Assembly (NCBI GenBank): GCA_039810485.1
Contig: JBDHXA010000002.1
Span: 1 to 64,000 of the forward strand
From: JADZAA01 sp039810485
GTDB taxonomy: Bacteria > Bacteroidota > Ignavibacteria > Kapaibacteriales > UBA961
Length of the DNA stretch: 64,000 bases
Reading direction: 5' to 3'
The notes beneath the pieces are model-generated. The model did not search any database. It was not told the DNA's origin and was given only the letters and a program-made list of their open reading frames with translations. Positions 26,532 to 36,198 of the stretch are shown one piece after another (positions within the stretch are counted from its first letter, which is position 1; each line of letters opens with the position of its first letter). The position numbers were made by a program, and so were the translations under genes.

Positions 26532-29500
26532 TTAGCCAATGGCGCGATGAATGGCCTCCAATAATTTATCCGATGTATATGGCTTCCCAAGAAACCATAC
26601 ATTGTCGCCTTGATCCACGCGATTGCCATTTTGCTTAAAGCCGCTTACAGCAATAATTTTAACCAGCGGGTTGATAGTTTGCAATGCTCTAATTGTGGCA
26701 TTTCCATCCATATAGGGCATCATCATATCAGTAATTACAAGAGCTATATAATCCTTTTGCGTGGCATACATAGCCAATGCACTTGCGCCGTCATTTGCAG
26801 TTAGAACAGCATAACCGTTCAATTGCAAGGTTTGCCTTGTTACTTCAAGTATTGCAGATTCGTCGTCAATTACCATAATAAGCTGTCCGTTTCCGCTATA
26901 GTTGCGTTCTGTCGCTTGTTTTTCAGATCTCATTTCTTTCTGAGATACTGGCAAATATACTTTGAAAGTTGATCCCTTTCCAACCTCGCTATATACATTA
27001 ATAAATCCTCCATGTCCTTTGATAATTGCTAGTGCTGTTGGCAGCCCCATGCCGGTACCTTTTCCGAACTCTTTTGTTGTAAAAAATGGCTCGTACAAAC
27101 GGTCTACAACTGCCGCGCTCATCCCAATTCCTTGATCGGCAACTGATATGACAACATAGTAACCCGGATCTACACCAAATTGCATTTTTGCATATTGTTC
27201 GTCGAGAAAAAGCGACTCAGCCGTAATAGTGAGAGCTCCGCCATTCGGCATTGCGTCGCGCGCATTTACACAAAGGTTCATCATAATTTGATGAATCTGA
27301 GTGGAATCGGCAAATACTGCAGGCAAATCATCTGAAATTTTACTATAATAAACAATATTTTTTGGAAATACTTCTTTGATTATTCTGCCAATTTCATTAA
27401 TGACATGACTGAGTTGAATAGAGAAACGCTCGCCTTCAATACCACGCGCAAAACCAAGCACTTGCTTAACCATATCAGAGCCGCGATTGACCGAAGATTT
27501 TAACATGGATAGCAGTACGGCTGATTTTTCATCGGGAAATTTTTTGCTTAATATCTCTAAGGACAGCATTATAGGCGTAAGGATATTATTTAAATCATGA
27601 GCAATTCCGCCTGCTAAAGTGCCAATACTTTCCAAGCGTTGCGAACGTTGAATTTGTTTTTCTATGCGCTTCTGCTCAGTTACATCGCGCGCAACAACCA
27701 CAATTTGTTGCACTTTGCTCTTAGTTTCATCGAAAACTGGATTGGCAACAGCATCAATAAACCTCGTTTCACCGTCCTTAGTTACTATGCGTGATGTTGC
27801 AAATTGGCTTTCGCCAGTTGACACTACTTGGTGAAGAAGTTTAACAATATGCTCTCTGTCATTAGGATGTTGTGTGTCAAGTGATGATGTTTCAATTGCG
27901 TTACCATATATTTTTTGCAGCGAAGGACTAATATATAATCTCTTACCCTCTGTGTCAATAACGCTGATATAATCCGTAGTATTTTCTGCAATAAGACGAA
28001 ATTGTTCTTCAGTTTTGCGCAATGCTTCTTCGGCAATTTTACGAGTAGTAATATTCATTACAGTCCCTACCATTTTAACAGGTGTTCCCGTTTCATCATA
28101 TTCGGCGCTTCCATTGCTAGCCATCCACTGCGGATTATCTTGTAAAGAATATTTGCTTCGATATTCAACAGAAAGTATTGTACGCTCTTTTAGCGAAATT
28201 GATAATGCTCTGCGAACCATTGGAACATCATCTGGATGAACTGTATTAGCTATAGCATCTTTAATAGGAAGGATATGATCATTTTTATTTATTCTAAAAA
28301 TATCATAACAGCGCTCCGACCATTCAACAGTATCGGTTTCAACATTCCATTCCCAAACTCCCATTCCTGCAATTTCGAGTGCAAAATCCAAACGCCGCTG
28401 GCTTTCTACAAATGCTTGCTGGGCAGTAATTCTCTCGGTTATATCTCGTATCAGCAGCAATACTTTATCATCGGCAAGAAATATGGAACGAGCTTCTGAA
28501 TGCATGACGATATTATTTATAAGCAAGCTGTATTCGAATTTTTCTAATTTCCTGGTTTGCAATGTCTTGCGTATAGTTTCTTTAGTTTGCTCAGCAACAT
28601 TAGTTGGCAATATTTCACTAATATTTTTTTGAAGGAAATTACTTGGTGAATCGTAAAGAATTGTATCGGAAGGCGCATGAAAATCTAGAAATACTCCATC
28701 GGAATTTAATTCGAACATAAGGTCAGGAATTGCTTCTACAATTGCTCGATTTCTTTCTTCGCTGACTCTGAGGGCTTCTTCTGCCTGTTTCGCTTCCGTC
28801 ATATTTGAGAATAATGCAACAAAATACTCTTTTTCAGGGCTGAATAACGATAAACTATACCATCCGTTTGTTTGAGGCAAATACGTTTCAAATCGTTCTT
28901 GTATGCCTGTTATCGCCACTCGCGCATAACGTTGCAATATTTCAGGATTCTGCTCAAGAACTCCCGGAATTACTTCATTAAACGTTTTTCCTACAATATT
29001 GTCTATCCCAAACAATGATTTAAACGAAGGATTAACTGCTATATATTCAAAATCAATAGGTTTACCATCGCTATCATATTTAATCCGACAAAGCGCATAC
29101 CCCTCAAGTAAATTCTCAAATAATGCATTGTACCGCTCACCGCTTTTACGTAGTGACTGCTCCTTTTGTAATAATTCAGATTTATCGCGAACTATTATAG
29201 AAAATCCTGTAACTTTTTTTGCATCATCAGTAATTGGAGATGCGCTGATAGACACTGCCAGACGCGCGCCATTGCGATGAATGCGTTCTGTTTCAAAATT
29301 TGTGATGCTTTTGCCGCTTAGAAGAATATTGCCGATTTGTTGAACTTCTTCAATCTTGTCTGCAGGTATTATGAATGATGTTGGCTGCCCAATTGCTTCT
29401 TTCTCTGTGTAACCATAAATTCTCTCGGCACCTTTGTTCCAAGTGAGTATTCTCTTTTCGGTATCTGTGCTGATAATTCCATCAGTTGAAGATTCAACTA

Positions 29501-30743
29501 TTGCCGCAAGGCGCTGCATCATTATTCTGCTTTGTTTACGGTTAGTTACATCACGAAAAATAATATTTATCAGATTTTGTCCTTCTACTACGGTTTTGGA
29601 CAGAGCGCCTTCTATTATTATTTCTCTTCCGTCCGAGCAAACTCCTCGCATTTCTCTAAGAATATCATCTTTAATTTCTTGAGTTTTATATTTATTCACA
29701 TATACTTGATGAGTCGCTCGTCTATTTTCCGGCAATAACACGTCAAGTTTTTTCCCATACAAATCAACTTCTTTGTAGCCAAATATTTCTTCTGCCGATG
29801 GATTTACAAGTATAATATTTTGGTCTTCATCTATGCTTATTATGCCACCAATGGATGAATCTATGATGCTTTTTATTCGACGCTCGCTCGTTTGCAGCTT
29901 TTCGACATGGTTGAGAGAGCGAGCATTATAAAAGAGCAGGATGCTGAATACAATCATTATGAGCGATGCTGTTACTAACGGTTCACTATTAATATCTAAT
30001 AAGCCAGAATTCATATATACTATTTCCAAACAAAGAGGAAATATTACAGCTACAGGAAGCATCAGTCGTAGTGTTCGACCTGCTGATGTATTTTCTGTCA
30101 GGATTTTCATAAGACCTATTTTAGGTCGGCTAATAAATGCTCCTATGCCTATTAACATTAGTGCAATTGAAGCATTGAAAGGAATGGGTGGAGAATTTTT
30201 ACTAAAAACACTAATTTCCGTTTGTAAAAAATATCCAGAAACAGCAGTTATACCCAAAAAGAATACTGAAAGGAAGAGTATTTGGCTCTTATAAGAATGC
30301 AATCGGAATATTCCAATGCTCATTAATAGCAGAGATGACGCCGTCAAGGCAGACATGCTGCCAGACAATACTATATTCTTTATAGTGTCGTATTTAATAT
30401 AAATGTCATCAATCCCTAATTCCAAATTGAAAATTATTTCTAACAACGTAATAAAACAATATATTAGAACAGTTATTGAAATTAGGTTTGCAAAGTAATT
30501 AGCATATTTGTTGCTCGGTATAAATATTTTGATAATATATGCTATGCTAATGAGAAAAAATCCAATTGAAGCGTTAAATCGTATTGGATGTGCGCCTAAT
30601 CCAAAATTCACAAGAAAAGGAATATCCCAAAGCCAGCCAACAATTCCAAATAGTCCGATAATTAATGAGCATAAAATTAGCGACGCGCACAACCGTCGCA
30701 GAATCGTAAAAGTTCTCTCTGTAACAGTTAGCAAATCTTTCAT
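26532..30743 (-). CDS. Membrane-bound hybrid sensor histidine kinase with six PAS domains
   Basis: A 1403-residue signal-transduction protein. About seven to eight hydrophobic segments fill the first ~285 residues and could be a membrane sensor of MASE type. Six PAS-like modules follow (roughly 300-1035), several with a PAC-type tail ('GFSIIVRDKSE', 'KIVVVARDVTEQKR'-like segments). The kinase core has the H-box 'GTLAGGIAHDLNNIL' with the phospho-acceptor His, an ATPase domain with N-box 'MMNLCVNARDAMPNGG' and G-boxes. A C-terminal receiver (about 1285-1400) has acidic residues in 'VIDDES' and Asp in 'LVITDMMMP'. The phosphorelay would pass His to Asp in cis; no HPt partner is nearby. I chose ATG 30743; 30779 is a TTG. 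The ligands are unknown. Confidence 0.93.
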   Translation of the reverse strand: MKDLLTVTERTFTILRRLCASLILCSLIIGLFGIVGWLWDIPFLVNFGLGAHPIRFNASIGFFLISIAYIIKIFIPSNKYANYFANLISITVLIYCFITLLEIIFNLELGIDDIYIKYDTIKNIVLSGSMSALTASSLLLMSIGIFRLHSYKSQILFLSVFFLGITAVSGYFLQTEISVFSKNSPPIPFNASIALMLIGIGAFISRPKIGLMKILTENTSAGRTLRLMLPVAVIFPLCLEIVYMNSGLLDINSEPLVTASLIMIVFSILLFYNARSLNHVEKLQTSERRIKSIIDSSIGGIISIDEDQNIILVNPSAEEIFGYKEVDLYGKKLDVLLPENRRATHQVYVNKYKTQEIKDDILREMRGVCSDGREIIIEGALSKTVVEGQNLINIIFRDVTNRKQSRIMMQRLAAIVESSTDGIISTDTEKRILTWNKGAERIYGYTEKEAIGQPTSFIIPADKIEEVQQIGNILLSGKSITNFETERIHRNGARLAVSISASPITDDAKKVTGFSIIVRDKSELLQKEQSLRKSGERYNALFENLLEGYALCRIKYDSDGKPIDFEYIAVNPSFKSLFGIDNIVGKTFNEVIPGVLEQNPEILQRYARVAITGIQERFETYLPQTNGWYSLSLFSPEKEYFVALFSNMTEAKQAEEALRVSEERNRAIVEAIPDLMFELNSDGVFLDFHAPSDTILYDSPSNFLQKNISEILPTNVAEQTKETIRKTLQTRKLEKFEYSLLINNIVMHSEARSIFLADDKVLLLIRDITERITAQQAFVESQRRLDFALEIAGMGVWEWNVETDTVEWSERCYDIFRINKNDHILPIKDAIANTVHPDDVPMVRRALSISLKERTILSVEYRSKYSLQDNPQWMASNGSAEYDETGTPVKMVGTVMNITTRKIAEEALRKTEEQFRLIAENTTDYISVIDTEGKRLYISPSLQKIYGNAIETSSLDTQHPNDREHIVKLLHQVVSTGESQFATSRIVTKDGETRFIDAVANPVFDETKSKVQQIVVVARDVTEQKRIEKQIQRSQRLESIGTLAGGIAHDLNNILTPIMLSLEILSKKFPDEKSAVLLSMLKSSVNRGSDMVKQVLGFARGIEGERFSIQLSHVINEIGRIIKEVFPKNIVYYSKISDDLPAVFADSTQIHQIMMNLCVNARDAMPNGGALTITAESLFLDEQYAKMQFGVDPGYYVVISVADQGIGMSAAVVDRLYEPFFTTKEFGKGTGMGLPTALAIIKGHGGFINVYSEVGKGSTFKVYLPVSQKEMRSEKQATERNYSGNGQLIMVIDDESAILEVTRQTLQLNGYAVLTANDGASALAMYATQKDYIALVITDMMMPYMDGNATIRALQTINPLVKIIAVSGFKQNGNRVDQGDNVWFLGKPYTSDKLLEAIHRAIG

Positions 30744-31199
30744 ATTTCTTCTTGAAATGGTTGGTAAATTTACGCACAAATTTTTGCGGTGAATAGCTCT
30801 GCTCTTTACTTCATCTTTAGTTCAGCAAATTTACAAAAAAAACATTTCGATTAGATTGAATACACAACTTATTTTACTACGACAACGAGTGTAATTAAAA
30901 ATCAGTTCAAAACGAAGTTGTCAAAAAATTTGCCCGTTGCTTCAACTCATCAACATAAGCAATTTATTATTTAAGCACTTAGCATTTATTCCAAATATAA
31001 ATTTGTTAAATTTTGTTTATCCCAACAGATTTGCTAAAATTTTTTCCTATTGAATGATTGGTGATTACTTTACTTAGTTATAATAAAACAATGAGTACAG
31101 CTTTTCGTTGTAAATAATTAGTTGCAGATTTGAATTGCATTAATACCTTTGAATGAAAAATTCAGTTAAACCATCTACACCAATCTAAATAATTTTTTA
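30744..31199. other. Divergent AT-rich intergenic region
   Basis: These 456 bases separate the histidine kinase from the MetH reactivation gene. It holds the exact promoter at 31122-31151 and, on the minus strand, a TAAATTTG box (30826-30833) without a -33 partner. No cobalamin-riboswitch-like conserved box or stable hairpin was seen. No gene is apparent. Confidence 0.55.
31122..31151 (+). promoter_or_regulatory. Promoter of the MetH reactivation gene, Bacteroidota type
   Basis: TTG (31122-31124), 19 bases, then TACCTTTG (31144-31151) match the -33/-7 consensus exactly. The implied start is near 31158, giving a leader of about 42 bases. Confidence 0.7.
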
Positions 31200-32144
31200 A
31201 TGGAAGAAAGTAAATATATTCCCATAAGACCTGCTTTTTTAGGTGTTCACATTTTTGAAGATGTGCCGCTTGACGAATTACGAAATTACATTGATTGGAC
31301 GCCGTTTTTTTTGTCATGGGAATTGCGAGGCAAATATCCAGCTATCTTTGATGACGCGCAATGCGGAGATGCAGCACAGAAGCTGTTTGAAGACGCCAAT
31401 CAGATTCTCAATAAAATTATAAACGAAAAACTATTGACATCAAAAGCCGTTTGCGGTTTTTTTTCTGCAAATAGCGTCAATCACGATGATATTGAAATAT
31501 ATACAGATGATAAAAGAAATGAAGTTCTGATAACTCTTAATATGCTACGTCAACAAATTAAACGAGGGCAAAATCTTCCGAATCTTTGCTTGTCAGATTT
31601 TATTGCACCAAAAGAAACAGGCATTTCTGACTATATTGGCGCATTTGTGGTTACAGCCGGTATAGGCACAATCGAATTATGCAAAAAATACGAAGAGTTG
31701 CATGATGATTATTCGGCAATACTAGTCAAAGCATTGGCAGATCGTCTTGCAGAAGCAGCCGCAGAGTGGCTGCATGAACAGGTTCGCAGAAAGCTTTGGG
31801 GATTTGCTTCGAATGAAATACTAACAAATGAAGAACGCATAGCCGAGCAATATCAAGGAATTCGACCGGCGCCAGGTTATCCTGCATGTCCAGACCACAC
31901 AGAAAAGAAAAAATTATTCGATTTGCTCGATGCTACAAACCACACAAATGTCATATTAACAGAAGGCTATGCAATGACGCCTGCTGCATCAGTAAGCGGA
32001 TGGTACTTTGCTCATCCGAGTTCTCATTATTTTGGAGTTGGCAAAATAACTCGTGAGCAACTAGATGATTACGCACAAAGGAAAAGTTGGACAAATGAAG
32101 AAGCGGAACACTGGCTTGCAGCAAATTTGGAATACAACAGCTAA
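31200..32144 (+). CDS. Stand-alone methionine synthase (MetH) reactivation domain
   Basis: The whole 314-residue protein corresponds to the C-terminal SAM-binding activation domain of cobalamin-dependent methionine synthase (about 330 residues in E. coli MetH). That domain reductively methylates inactive cob(II)alamin using SAM and an electron donor. Diagnostic segments are RPAPGYPACPDHTEK (222-236), where the Arg and the GY contact SAM, then 'MTPAASVSGWYFAHP' (259-273) and 'DYAQRKSWTNEEAEHWLA'. The homocysteine, folate and B12 domains are absent, and no metH gene is within the window, so the enzyme appears split. A ferredoxin gene follows 162 bases downstream and a flavin reductase soon after, which could supply the electrons. 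Separate MetH activation proteins are known in Thermotoga and some other bacteria. Confidence 0.93.
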   Translation: MEESKYIPIRPAFLGVHIFEDVPLDELRNYIDWTPFFLSWELRGKYPAIFDDAQCGDAAQKLFEDANQILNKIINEKLLTSKAVCGFFSANSVNHDDIEIYTDDKRNEVLITLNMLRQQIKRGQNLPNLCLSDFIAPKETGISDYIGAFVVTAGIGTIELCKKYEELHDDYSAILVKALADRLAEAAAEWLHEQVRRKLWGFASNEILTNEERIAEQYQGIRPAPGYPACPDHTEKKKLFDLLDATNHTNVILTEGYAMTPAASVSGWYFAHPSSHYFGVGKITREQLDDYAQRKSWTNEEAEHWLAANLEYNS

Positions 32145-32306
32145 ATTGTTTTGCATATCAATTCCAATATTTTTATTGATTATCTGACTTGTAAATCGCT
32201 GAGTATCACAGTAGAATGGCAAAGTCAAGAGTAAAGCGAAAAAATTCAATCATTCTGTTGCTAATAAGCAACATACATCAATAATTAATCATAAAGGAAT
32301 AATTCA

Positions 32307-32651
32307 ATGGCAATATATATAACTTCCGATTGTATTAACTGCGGCGCTTGCGAGCCGGAATGCCCAAACACTGCTATTTATGAAGCAGGATCGCCTTGGC
32401 AGCTAAATGGTAAAGAATATGATGATTCAACTTCGCCTGGCGGATATAAACGAGATTTTTGGTCTGCTGAATACTATTACATAGTTCCGGACAAATGCAC
32501 AGAATGTAAAACTTACTATGACGAGCCGCAATGTGCGGCAGTTTGCCCTGTAGATTGTTGCTTGCCTGATCCTTTAAACGTTGAAACTGACGAACAGTTA
32601 ATAGCAAAAGTAAAATATTTAGACAAAATTGAACCCGGGCGCAGACGTTAA
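32307..32651 (+). CDS. 2[4Fe-4S] ferredoxin, YfhL/Chlorobium type
   Basis: A 114-residue electron carrier. The first cluster motif is C-x2-C-x2-C-x3-CP (CINCGACEPECP, about 9-20). The second has an eight-residue insertion between its second and third cysteines (C-x2-C-x8-C-x3-CP, about 71-87). That insertion is typical of Chlorobium, Allochromatium and YfhL-type low-potential ferredoxins. A Shine-Dalgarno-like AAAGGA lies nine bases before the ATG. It lies between the MetH reactivation domain and an FAD-dependent reductase on the same strand. Donating electrons to one of them is a reasonable inference, not shown by the sequence. Confidence 0.93.
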   Translation: MAIYITSDCINCGACEPECPNTAIYEAGSPWQLNGKEYDDSTSPGGYKRDFWSAEYYYIVPDKCTECKTYYDEPQCAAVCPVDCCLPDPLNVETDEQLIAKVKYLDKIEPGRRR

Positions 32652-32850
32652 TAAAAGGAGAATGGATATATTATATGCATTAGGAGCAGTAATTGTCAAT
32701 AAATTGAAAGTAATTTTTTCGGACTTCGCTAATACTTTTATTGACGATTATTTTTTTACGCAATTTGGAACAACGACCTAATAAACCTGTAAAATAGATG
32801 AAGATTAATATCGTCACGCAAGTTATATTACATTTTATTATCAAATATAC

Positions 32851-33915
32851 ATGCCCTCGCAATTTTACCCTATTCGCATAAAAGACATTAGGTCTGAAAC
32901 TGAAAACTCGGCTTCCATAATCTTCGACATACCTGCGGAACTTCAAGATACATTTCGCTATAAGTCCGGTCAATATATAACTTTAAAAGTGTCAATTGAC
33001 GGTAAAAGCTATAATCGAGCATATTCTCTTGGCAGCAGTCCCTTTGTAGATCAATATCCATTCGTTACTATTAAGAAAACAGAATATGGATTTGTATCAC
33101 GATATATCATAGAGAAGCTTAAAATCGGAGATACTGTCCATTTAATGCCGCCTCTAGGAAATTTTACCATAGAAACAAACTCAAACTCGCAACGATTGAT
33201 TATTATGTTTGGCGGTGGCAGCGGGATCATTCCCTTGTTTTCGCTTACAAAAACAATAATTTCTCAAGAACCTCGCAGCAACATAGTGCTATACTATGCT
33301 AACCGTAACGATAAAAATGTTATTTACGAACTAGAACTGAAAAAATTAGCAGAGCAATCTGGAGCCAGATTTCGTATTGTTTATTTTTTTGAAACGCCAA
33401 GCGATCGAATTGATGCTCATACAGGCAACATTACTGTAGAATATATGCACAATTTGCTCGCTGAAATTTACAACAAGGATTCACATTCCGCACAATTCTT
33501 CATTTGCGGACCTGCGCAAATGATGCAATTAATTGAAAATGTGCTTGCTTCGGAGGGTGTAGCCGGATCACAAATTCATCGTGAACAATTTGTAGCTCAA
33601 CACGATCCTCCTGCCGAACTTGCTCCCGCTCCGCCGAAAGAGCGAGAAATATGCGTTTTTTTATACGGCAAAAAATATCAGATATCTGTTGCAACCGGCG
33701 CAACAATACTTGAAGCCGCTATAGATCAAAATCTGGATCCGCCTTATGCATGTCAAGTTGCAGCTTGTTGCACATGTCGTGCTAAACTGCTTACCGGCAA
33801 TGTTCACATGGATAATAGAGAAGCATTAACAGACGAAGAGCTTGATGATGGATATATTCTAACATGTCAATCACATCCCATTAGTGATGATGTAGTCGTT
33901 GATTATGATCAATAA
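32851..33915 (+). CDS. PaaE-type flavoprotein reductase with C-terminal 2Fe-2S domain
   Basis: A 354-residue NAD(P)H-dependent electron-transfer protein. The FAD-binding domain is at about 1-105 (RAYSLGSSP for flavin phosphate). The NAD-binding domain is at about 110-245 (FGGGSGIIPLFS, and 'FFICGPAQMM'). A plant-type 2Fe-2S domain is at about 265-354 with C-x4-C-x2-C ('YACQVAACCTC') and a distal Cys in 'ILTCQSHP'. This is the layout of PaaE and related reductases that feed oxygenases or desaturases. Separate initiation is likely, since 199 bases divide it from the ferredoxin gene. Its partner oxygenase is not in the window. It may alternatively support the MetH reactivation protein 700 bases upstream. 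Confidence 0.92.
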   Translation: MPSQFYPIRIKDIRSETENSASIIFDIPAELQDTFRYKSGQYITLKVSIDGKSYNRAYSLGSSPFVDQYPFVTIKKTEYGFVSRYIIEKLKIGDTVHLMPPLGNFTIETNSNSQRLIIMFGGGSGIIPLFSLTKTIISQEPRSNIVLYYANRNDKNVIYELELKKLAEQSGARFRIVYFFETPSDRIDAHTGNITVEYMHNLLAEIYNKDSHSAQFFICGPAQMMQLIENVLASEGVAGSQIHREQFVAQHDPPAELAPAPPKEREICVFLYGKKYQISVATGATILEAAIDQNLDPPYACQVAACCTCRAKLLTGNVHMDNREALTDEELDDGYILTCQSHPISDDVVVDYDQ

Positions 33916-33961
33916 TTGACAGATGCTATTTTTTTCTATCAATCAATTTTATTTACGCCTA

Positions 33962-35158
33962 TTATTTATAGACGTAAATATTTCCCAAGATTGGATCGCG
34001 CGCATGATGGTTGGTTATTTGATTAATAACCTCTTGAGAAAATACTACTCCTGCAGAAAGAAGCTTTAAGCCGGAATTTGCATATAAATCTCGAAAAAGC
34101 GTCATTCCTTGCTGCACATCTTTTAATTCAATTGTTGTTACTTTTGATGATCGCAAAGTGCCATCTTCATTGGCTCGATATTCTTCGTGCAGCAATACAA
34201 CACGTGGATCGTATAGGTGATTCATGCCATTGAATAATGAATCAGAAGCACCTTTTGCTCCTTTTGGCAAAAATATTGATAACTCTTCATAGTCGAGAAC
34301 AACTCGAAGAATGCGAGAGCCAAGAGGCAGTTGCCACGCCTTTTTTCCTTGTGGAAATCCTGATCCGTCAAAATTTTCATACAACGACTCCAACAACACT
34401 CCTGCTTCTTTAAGCAATCTTGCTTTATTGAGTATTGCTGCCGCAGAGCTTGAAATTTGTTTAAGAGCCGAATGAACAACTTGTCCTTCTTGCATAACGG
34501 GCTGTAATTGTAAGCTTTCTGGCAAAAGTAAACGTCCTAAATAGCAGAATTTTGAAGCTAAACCGATATTTTGCAAATCACTTTTTCCAAGATCAATAAA
34601 ATGCTTCGCAATCCACAGAGAAATGCTCTCAACGCGTTCAAACATTGTTATCAAAGTTGGAAATCTTGATTGCAATAAATCAGCGGCCAGATTAGCAATT
34701 TCAAGTAATTCTTCATCCTCAGATTCTTTCTGTGTTTTCTGATTTAGTATCTGACGCTGCAATGCCGCGGCACGCAATCCAACTTTCAATCTTGCATTTA
34801 AATCGTCAATTGTAAAGGGTTTCCCAATAAAATCATCAGCTCCAGCTTTAAATGCCTGAGTGCGAATTTCCGGCGTGGAAGTTGGAGAAGCGGCAACAAC
34901 AATGCAGTAAATTGAAGACGTATGTGAATAGGTTTTTATAGAGCTGCATAGCTCTAAGCCAAATGTCGGCGTAATATTTGTATTTATGAGAACTAAATCA
35001 ATATGAGATTTATCAGCAATTTTCCAAGCATCGTTTCCGGTTTTTGTTTTATAAATGCGAGAATTAGGCGCGATCCGAAGAATGTATTTTTCAAATGCAT
35101 CCAACACTAATTGTTCGCTCTCTACAATCAGTATCTTTAACTCGTCTGTAATTTGCAT
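33962..35158 (-). CDS. Receiver domain fused to a degenerate HD-GYP domain
   Basis: A 398-residue cytoplasmic regulator. Residues 1-130 form a response-regulator receiver: 'ILIVESEQLVLDAFEKY' start, 'DLVLINTNITP' at the phospho-acceptor strand (Asn where Asp is normal), and 'GADDFIGKPF' with the conserved Lys. Residues about 185-330 resemble an HD-GYP phosphodiesterase, but the metal ligands are changed: the usual 'LLHDIGK' is 'FCYLGR', 'HHE' is 'LYE', and 'GYP' is 'GFP' in FDGSGFPQG. Cyclic-di-GMP hydrolysis is therefore unlikely; a binding or scaffolding role is more plausible. I chose ATG 35158, since the longer reading would overlap motB. It lies 16 bases downstream of motB on the same strand. 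Confidence 0.8.
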   Translation of the reverse strand: MQITDELKILIVESEQLVLDAFEKYILRIAPNSRIYKTKTGNDAWKIADKSHIDLVLINTNITPTFGLELCSSIKTYSHTSSIYCIVVAASPTSTPEIRTQAFKAGADDFIGKPFTIDDLNARLKVGLRAAALQRQILNQKTQKESEDEELLEIANLAADLLQSRFPTLITMFERVESISLWIAKHFIDLGKSDLQNIGLASKFCYLGRLLLPESLQLQPVMQEGQVVHSALKQISSSAAAILNKARLLKEAGVLLESLYENFDGSGFPQGKKAWQLPLGSRILRVVLDYEELSIFLPKGAKGASDSLFNGMNHLYDPRVVLLHEEYRANEDGTLRSSKVTTIELKDVQQGMTLFRDLYANSGLKLLSAGVVFSQEVINQITNHHARDPILGNIYVYK

Positions 35159-35174
35159 ACAAATTAAAAAATAA

Positions 35175-36026
35175 TTATAACGGTCGTTGATTTCTATATC
35201 GGACAAGTATGCTAACGCGACGATTGCTTGTATCGAAAGGATTGGAAGGAACTCGTAACTTGCGATCTGCATAACCGGTAACGCTAACGATTTGTCCTTC
35301 CCAAAGTTTGTCGCTTTGTTCTAAGATTCTGCGCACTGCATTAGCTCGCTCATTCGATAATTCCCAATTAGAATAATTCCGTCCCTTTCCATATGGTCTG
35401 CTGTCAGTATGACCTTCCACTTCTATAAAATTAGGCATTGTGCCTAATTCGAAAGCAAGTTTTTGTATTAAGTCAACTGCATCTTTTGTAGGGCGCGAGC
35501 TTCCCACCTGAAAAAACTCTGTTGAATCAGATTCCAGCATTTCAATACGCAATCCCTCTTCTGTCAATTCAATTTTTAAAGATGAAAGAAGTTTTTTGAT
35601 TCCGGGCTTTTCCTCAACTTGCTCTTTTAATATCTCATCAATTTTACTTCGCAATTCCTCCATGTTAGTGCTGTCTTTTGCAAATTCTATTTTTATTTTC
35701 GCCGAATCAGATACGCTCACTTCTATATCGGATTTTGCTCCCGGATTATTTCCTTCGCCGCGCGGAGGCAAAGGGGTAAATTTCATGTCTATCGGGACTC
35801 CTTTGCCAGTTGTAAAGCTAAAGACACCCGGTTCTTTAAAGAATTGCGCTATTCCCTTTTTTGTAGCATCGCTCAGACCAAGTATCCACATAACCAAAAA
35901 AAACGCCATCATGGCAGTTACGAAATCAGCATAAGCTACTTTCCATGCTCCTCCATGATGTCCTCCATGACCATGCTTTTTCTTTTTCTTTATAATAATC
36001 GGCTGTTCTGGATTATGTTCCGACAT
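35175..36026 (-). CDS. motB: Flagellar motor stator protein MotB
   Basis: Proton-channel stator subunit anchored to peptidoglycan. The 283 residues begin with a cytoplasmic, very basic and His-rich stretch (KKKKKHGHGGHHGG, 13-26). One TM helix follows with the channel Asp34 in 'AYADFVTAMMAFFLVMW'. A plug-like segment comes next, then an OmpA/MotB domain ('FIEVEGHTDSRPYG', 'NWELSNERANAVRRIL', 'NRRVSILVRY'). It is complete. No motA or other flagellar gene is adjacent, which is unusual because motA and motB are usually paired. It is probably co-transcribed with the receiver protein downstream. Flagella are uncommon in Bacteroidetes but occur in Ignavibacteria-like relatives. Confidence 0.92.
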   Translation of the reverse strand: MSEHNPEQPIIIKKKKKHGHGGHHGGAWKVAYADFVTAMMAFFLVMWILGLSDATKKGIAQFFKEPGVFSFTTGKGVPIDMKFTPLPPRGEGNNPGAKSDIEVSVSDSAKIKIEFAKDSTNMEELRSKIDEILKEQVEEKPGIKKLLSSLKIELTEEGLRIEMLESDSTEFFQVGSSRPTKDAVDLIQKLAFELGTMPNFIEVEGHTDSRPYGKGRNYSNWELSNERANAVRRILEQSDKLWEGQIVSVTGYADRKLRVPSNPFDTSNRRVSILVRYRNQRPL

Positions 36027-36198
36027 AACTTCTCGATGTATGTTATTTAAATCAGATTATAATTCGCAAAATATCTACATTACCATTTAGCAATACAAAT
36101 CTACGATAATTGCTCGAAAATACTCGATACATTTATCTTCGCAATTCGTTAGTGACGAACATAAATAATAATATATGCTCCGTCAACTTGCATTTTGT

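Noticed and set aside
30744..31199. Cobalamin riboswitch before the MetH reactivation gene
   Set aside because: No conserved B12-box or stable fold was seen; the exact promoter and short leader leave little room for one.
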